From NCBI GenBank assembly GCA_033964015.1, contig CM066923.1:8359978-8423977 (forward strand): 64,000 bases of DNA, in the 5' to 3' direction. Shown here piece after piece: positions 57,101-63,100 of this stretch. The notes under the pieces were generated by a model. That model had not been told where the DNA came from. It searched no databases and was given only the letters and a program-made list of their open reading frames with translations. Numbering within the stretch: the stretch's first letter is position 1; every line of letters begins with the position of its first letter. This stretch comes from Scolanthus callimorphus (Eukaryota > Cnidaria > Anthozoa > Actiniaria > Edwardsiidae). Both the position numbers and the translations under genes were made by a program.

Positions 57101-60100
57101 TGGACGTGTTCCTCTGGACACCTGTCGAACACTTCCAAACTAAGTCAGACCTGGTCAGGTGAACAGGCTAGTTTCTAACAAGAATTAATTGAGCACCTGT
57201 CCCTGGAATTCCCCTCTAACAAGGTTGGCTATCTCATCATTGTTCTGCCTCGCTTTTGGTGGAGAGTCTGGTTCATCTTCATCCTGCACATTGAAGAATA
57301 TAATTACTCATTTAGTTCTTACATATGGAAAGTCCAATGGGGGACCTTTTAATGTGTCCAATGGGGGATCTTCTAAACGTTTTGGAAGATCCCATTTTAT
57401 TGGATAGGTCTTTAGCAACTGCTTAGTACAAACTGGACATCCAACCTTCAGCAATGGTGTCTGCTATACATTAGTTGTTGTTTCTTCTTTGTTCTGGATA
57501 AATTTTTGGTGACCAATATTCAACCATGTGCGACCAAAATAGACTTTCTCGAAGTCCCGCATAACATTCCGTGCTTGGTTGGGTCATAAGAGAGGTCCGG
57601 ACTTGTGACAGGAAGTCACAAGGGCCATTGGAATTATGCGAAAATTTTATTCAAATTATGCGGGATTTTTCAGCAAATTATGCGGAAAAATGTCCGAGTT
57701 ATGCGGGAAATTGAGCAACATTATGCAGGATTGCGCAATAATTTTTCTAAAGTAAAAATTGTTTTATATTTTTTCACCTTTCAAACTGGCCGTCATGATA
57801 CACGAAAAGTGTCTAAATAACGTGGCTTGATAATGCGGGATTATGCGGAGAAGCATAATTCCCAGGGCCCTGGACTTGTCAGATGAAATAAATAAAAATT
57901 CTAGCTCTCGCAATCAAACTCACTCTAATGCTTCCTACCATGGAAGGTCTTGTTTCTAGAAAACAAAAAACACATCTAGATTAAGATTAATGTTTTCACA
58001 ATGGAGTAAATCAAAGGAGTATTAATAAAATGATACATACGTAGTCTAATCTCCATATCTGACAATGCCTGCAAACACAAAACACATCACATTATGCAAA
58101 AAACAAATGAGTTCTATGGAAACTACTGAATGCAACTGTGCCGTTAACAATGATGAACATGCTTTTTGAGACCATTTATAGACAAAATTATGAATGACTC
58201 AGGCCCGAGTTCATACGTCGTGCTTTTACCGTTGTCAACATTAATAGCCTATTTGGCCAAAATAGCCTATTTCAGCGAAAATGCGGCCCCTAACATTTTC
58301 ACAAGCGGTCAATTGCGCGCGCTGCTGAATGAGGGCATTTACGAAGAGCGCGCGCATCGTTTTGCAGCCTCTTTCAAACAAATCTTAATTTATGTGGTTC
58401 GGCACATCACAGGCTCGACGTTTGAATCAGAGTCGAGCTTTTGCCGTGCGGCACGACAGGCGCGGCCGTGCGCAGTGCCGTGCTGAACTTAATTCAGTCG
58501 TGCCGAACTTCATTGATTGAGACCGTCGAGCTTGTCGTGTGCAAAAGACTTCTAGCAGAGCTTGTTCTATTTCTATAACTAACAAATGAACCAAGGAAAG
58601 GGTAGCCAATGTACCATAGATGACCCAACAAACCAATAACAAGGGAGTTATTGCTTCACCAATCTCGTACCCAGATGCTTAGGGTGCGCAATGGTTTGTG
58701 GGATTTTTTAACAGGGCGCGCAGAGAGTTATGGGATATGCACAGATTTTTAGCGCATGTTCCGCAATTCATTGCGCGCCGTGTCTAGTACTCATTCCCAG
58801 TCCCTACGACTCCAAAACAATTTTCATAGAGAAATCGATTGGAAAAATCACCGCAAAAAAATAACGTCTGGGAACGAGACTGTTGCTTCACCTGATTTAA
58901 AGAGTGCTTCTCTTCTCGATTCTGTAGAGACATGCTTTCTATCTGCCGTTGCAGTGACTGTCTGAGTGACTCAAGTTCCCTCTGGTAACAAACAAGAGAA
59001 AACACATAAGTGGAAAACAGAAGAGAAGCGGAAAATATTTGGCTATTGAATTTAAAATGCAAATAATATGATAAGCTCAGTGTAAATCTCGTCACCTCGC
59101 GGGGGAGGCTCTGGGGACATTTGAGGGCCTTCGCTGATTTTGAACGTAGGGGCATGTGCAGCGAGTTGTTTCTCTCAACGCATTCTCGAACCCAGAGCTC
59201 CCCGACTCGTCGCCTCGCAGGGGAGGCCCTGACAGCCATTCGAGGGCCTTCGCTGATTGGCCGAAATGGCGCGCACTTTGAGCATGCCTCGGTGGCTGTC
59301 ACCAGAGCCTCCCCTGCGAGGCGACGAGCTGGGGAGCTCTGGGTTCGAGAATGTGTACACATATTGTATATAAACCTGCGCAATCATGCATTTCTTCATG
59401 TAGGGTGTGTCAGAAAAAACAACAATTAAGAAAACAACTCTGACTTTGATTTTAAGATCTCCTTTCTGACAATCTCTAGTCAGGGCTTCTGGTATTTTGT
59501 GAGCTCGCGAAAATTTGGTTAATCCACGAAATACCACGAAATTTAACAAAACACGCAAAATCCCGGGAAATCCGTTCAAATTTGCTATGAACATGTATTA
59601 ATCTTAACGAGTGCATAAGCATGACACAAGATATTTGAAACTTATTTCAGCGTTTTGGGCTATTCACTTGCTGCAAAACCAGGTAAATTTGCAAATTTAG
59701 AAAGGTGACACTACCCTTGAGGAACATTTCTCGCGAAAAAGTTACAAAGTTGTACATTTTTTTCCACAAAAACGTTTCTCAAATCAAGTCTAATTAGCAA
59801 CCATTTGCCCTTAAAATCCTCGCAAAATCGGCCATTTTTACCCAAAATTGCTGTGAAATTTTTCTTTCTTTTCCCACGACGTGCCAAAAGCCCTTCTAGT
59901 GAATTTCTGGACTGCCAAGTAAAGAGACATTAAATGGGCATTTGTAAATGTTGATATCTGATGACTGACAGTAATGCCAAGTCTGTTAAACTCTCAAAAA
60001 TGCTAATTAAATATCTTGCCTTGTGGTTTTGATCTTCATGTTTTTTCCATTCCTCGTATTTTGCTTCTATTTCTCTCAGTCTTTGCTGTTCGTTGGAAAA

Positions 60101-63100
60101 TTGACCCTTTTCCTAAAATTTAAATTTCATGTGAATAAAATTTATATAATGTTTAGAACTTGTTAATTGTGTAATTCCAGAAATGCTCCAGATACTCCTT
60201 AGGGAATTTACTGAAGGACTCCTTACCCGCTGAAATTTCCAATGATTTTAGGGGAAATAACCCCTGGAACTTTAATTCTTTCTGTGGTGAGGATATGGAT
60301 CTTTTCTAGAATTGCACAATTGTTATGACAAAATCATAATAATTAATAATACTAATTTGGTACACAACTAAAAACGTTGTATTGATACACTGTAGCTTCT
60401 CTAAAATAATCAAGAACACCTTTATTGCATTGTATAGTTTTCTTTTATTATATTATTTTGTCTTTTTCTTATAATCTCTTTAGCCTTTGTTTGTATCCAT
60501 TTTTCTGTTTTGCCTTTTCTTGCGAGTTTTACTGACCAACACAACTGCAACCTGGCTTCAACACTTAAAATTTTAATTTTTCTAGCTACAACAGCTGATT
60601 CTATTTTAAGATGATATTTTAGGTAAAGTAGGAAGCTGCAAAAGTAAACGTTTTCTTACCCCTTCTGATACCAGGACAACAATACCTTGGCATTCTGCAA
60701 TTCTCTAGCACTTCTCTCAGTAATCAACTCTCGTTCTGTTGCATACAGTCTCTCCTTGATTTGTTTCATCTCTTCCATCAGCGCCATTTTATCATTATCT
60801 GGCACATCACCATTTATTGGTTTGGACGACACCAGAACACTTGTTGGCTTCACAGACACTGTGTTTGCTATGGAGCCATTCACAAGTGGTGGGGGGTGGT
60901 CATCATGTCGACGAGACAGATGGGCTATCAGATATTCTTGGCTAACAAATGCTTTAGCACAGTAAGGGCACTGTAAAGAAGAAACAAGCAAAAATTATTT
61001 TAACCAGAACCCAGACAGTCAGACAGTTAAAAACATTCATAAGCACACATGGGACATTTCATTAGCACTTTAGCTTTCACAAAAGGTTAATTCCTTATCT
61101 CCACTCTGCTGTTTTACAAGTTTGCCGTGTGGGAGTCTGGATTTAAAAACAAGATTCTAATCCCCTTTTGAAGGCAGAGATCCCTCCCGAATTTCAAACC
61201 TCACTAGGGAGGCTGTTCCACCTTAAGGCCCCACTGTATCCAAGGCTTTTTTTATGTAGTTGGTGCGAGGCTTAGGAAGGGTAAGTGTGTTTTATAAGTT
61301 CCTTATTTAGGGAGTAATGTGTGTTGCACTCAGTAAATATTGATGTTAAATAGTCTGGAACTAAGTTTTTAGAGACCTTGAACATCAGTATAGATTTTTG
61401 TTTTGCTCTGCACACAGACAAATTGTCCCACCCTAGCATAGCAAGGATTTCGTTGGATCGGCTTGAAGTCACATGCAAGTGAGTTACAGAATGATGTTTC
61501 TTATTTACAAAATAAAGGACTATTACATAATAATAATAATAATAATAATTTTATATGTACAATAACCTTGTGAACTCCACTAGCGCCAGCCCTTATCATC
61601 AGTTGGTACTCTGCTAGCCACTTTTTCAACTTCTTGACCTCTTTCTTCAGTTTGTTCTGGGAGTCTGTTTTATCTTGCAGTTCTTTTCGCACATGCTCAG
61701 CACTCTAAAATAATAATAAAAAAACATTTTTAAAATGTCTTTCCTTGTAAAGCCTGATTTGTCAGCCATAAATGATCATGTCCATCCTTCCCAGGCATGT
61801 AAAATAAAAATTGTCAAGCCAGCAATACAGTAGGTTCCTTTGCAGCATGGTTAGAGTCGTTACAGGGAGGGATAGAGCAGGTTTCGTATGATTGTGAAAA
61901 GTGCCGTGGTACGGCACGGTACTGTCACGGTGGCGGTACGACCTGGCCTGCTGTAAATGGAAAGAAATTGCCAATGAAATTGCGTAGTCGCGGCACGGTC
62001 ATGGTCTCGGCGTGGAACAACTTTGTCACGGTACTTTTCACACACAATCATACGAAATCTGCTCTAGCATTGCAGGACTCTAACCACTGAGGCTGCACTG
62101 GAGTTTAGCAACAGTGCCTATCAGCAAAAGTGATGTGTTTGTAAAGAGGACTTGTAATGATCAATCTTGAAATTCAATGCTGCAGGAATAGCTGGGAATA
62201 TGAATTTTGAATTTGGAAGAACTTGAAGTCATTGAGGTGCATAGTTATTGTATCCTGTGGTTTTGCTGAGTGTTTGTTTCAACTCCATCTGGTACTCATG
62301 CATAATGCAAATCAATTTCTTTGTTTTGATTTCATGCACATTAGTGAGTTGTTTCGTGCCCTAACGGTGTATGGGGTGTTTATGCCAGTGCCAGAAACAC
62401 ACCTCAAAGACCCCTACTCAAGCATAAAAGTTCTTAGCTATTCTTCAAGAGTGTTGTGCTGTATCCAGCATGATAACACTGCTGTGCAGGCATTATCTTC
62501 CTGTCTACATTTTGACAAAAACATATTTGTCTGTCTGCTTGTGAAACTTCAAAGTTTTGACAGGGAAACTTCAATGTTTTGATGGGCAAACTTCAATGTC
62601 TTTGCCACAATATTGAAGTCTGCAATTCTTTTTCACCAAAAACAATTGAAAAAAGCCATTTAATATAATTTCATTTAGTCTTTAATAGCAAGTATATTTT
62701 CACAATTCAGCCTATTGGCTGCAATGATTATATTTAATAAACTATCTATCTATCTATCTATCTAGTACTAAACTTTTTGTACCTTTTCCACTCATGAGTG
62801 GCACCAAAACTTCACACATGGGTGGGCAAACTTTGAAGTTAAACTGTCAAAACTTTGAAGTTTTACAGAACATGTTTTTGTTGAGCCTGCAGATGGGTAC
62901 TGATAGGTATGTACAACCAACGATTTCAGTTGCAAAAAGATGAGGCTGTAATTGTCAATCTATGAGGCCGGGGCATGGATTTGTCCCCACCAAGAAAAGG
63001 CTCAAGATTCCACCACTCAAAACCCCAAATACTATCATTTATTGTGAATGGCATAAGAAGGGGACTCAAATTGAACTCAAACACCACATGGGAGGTTTCT

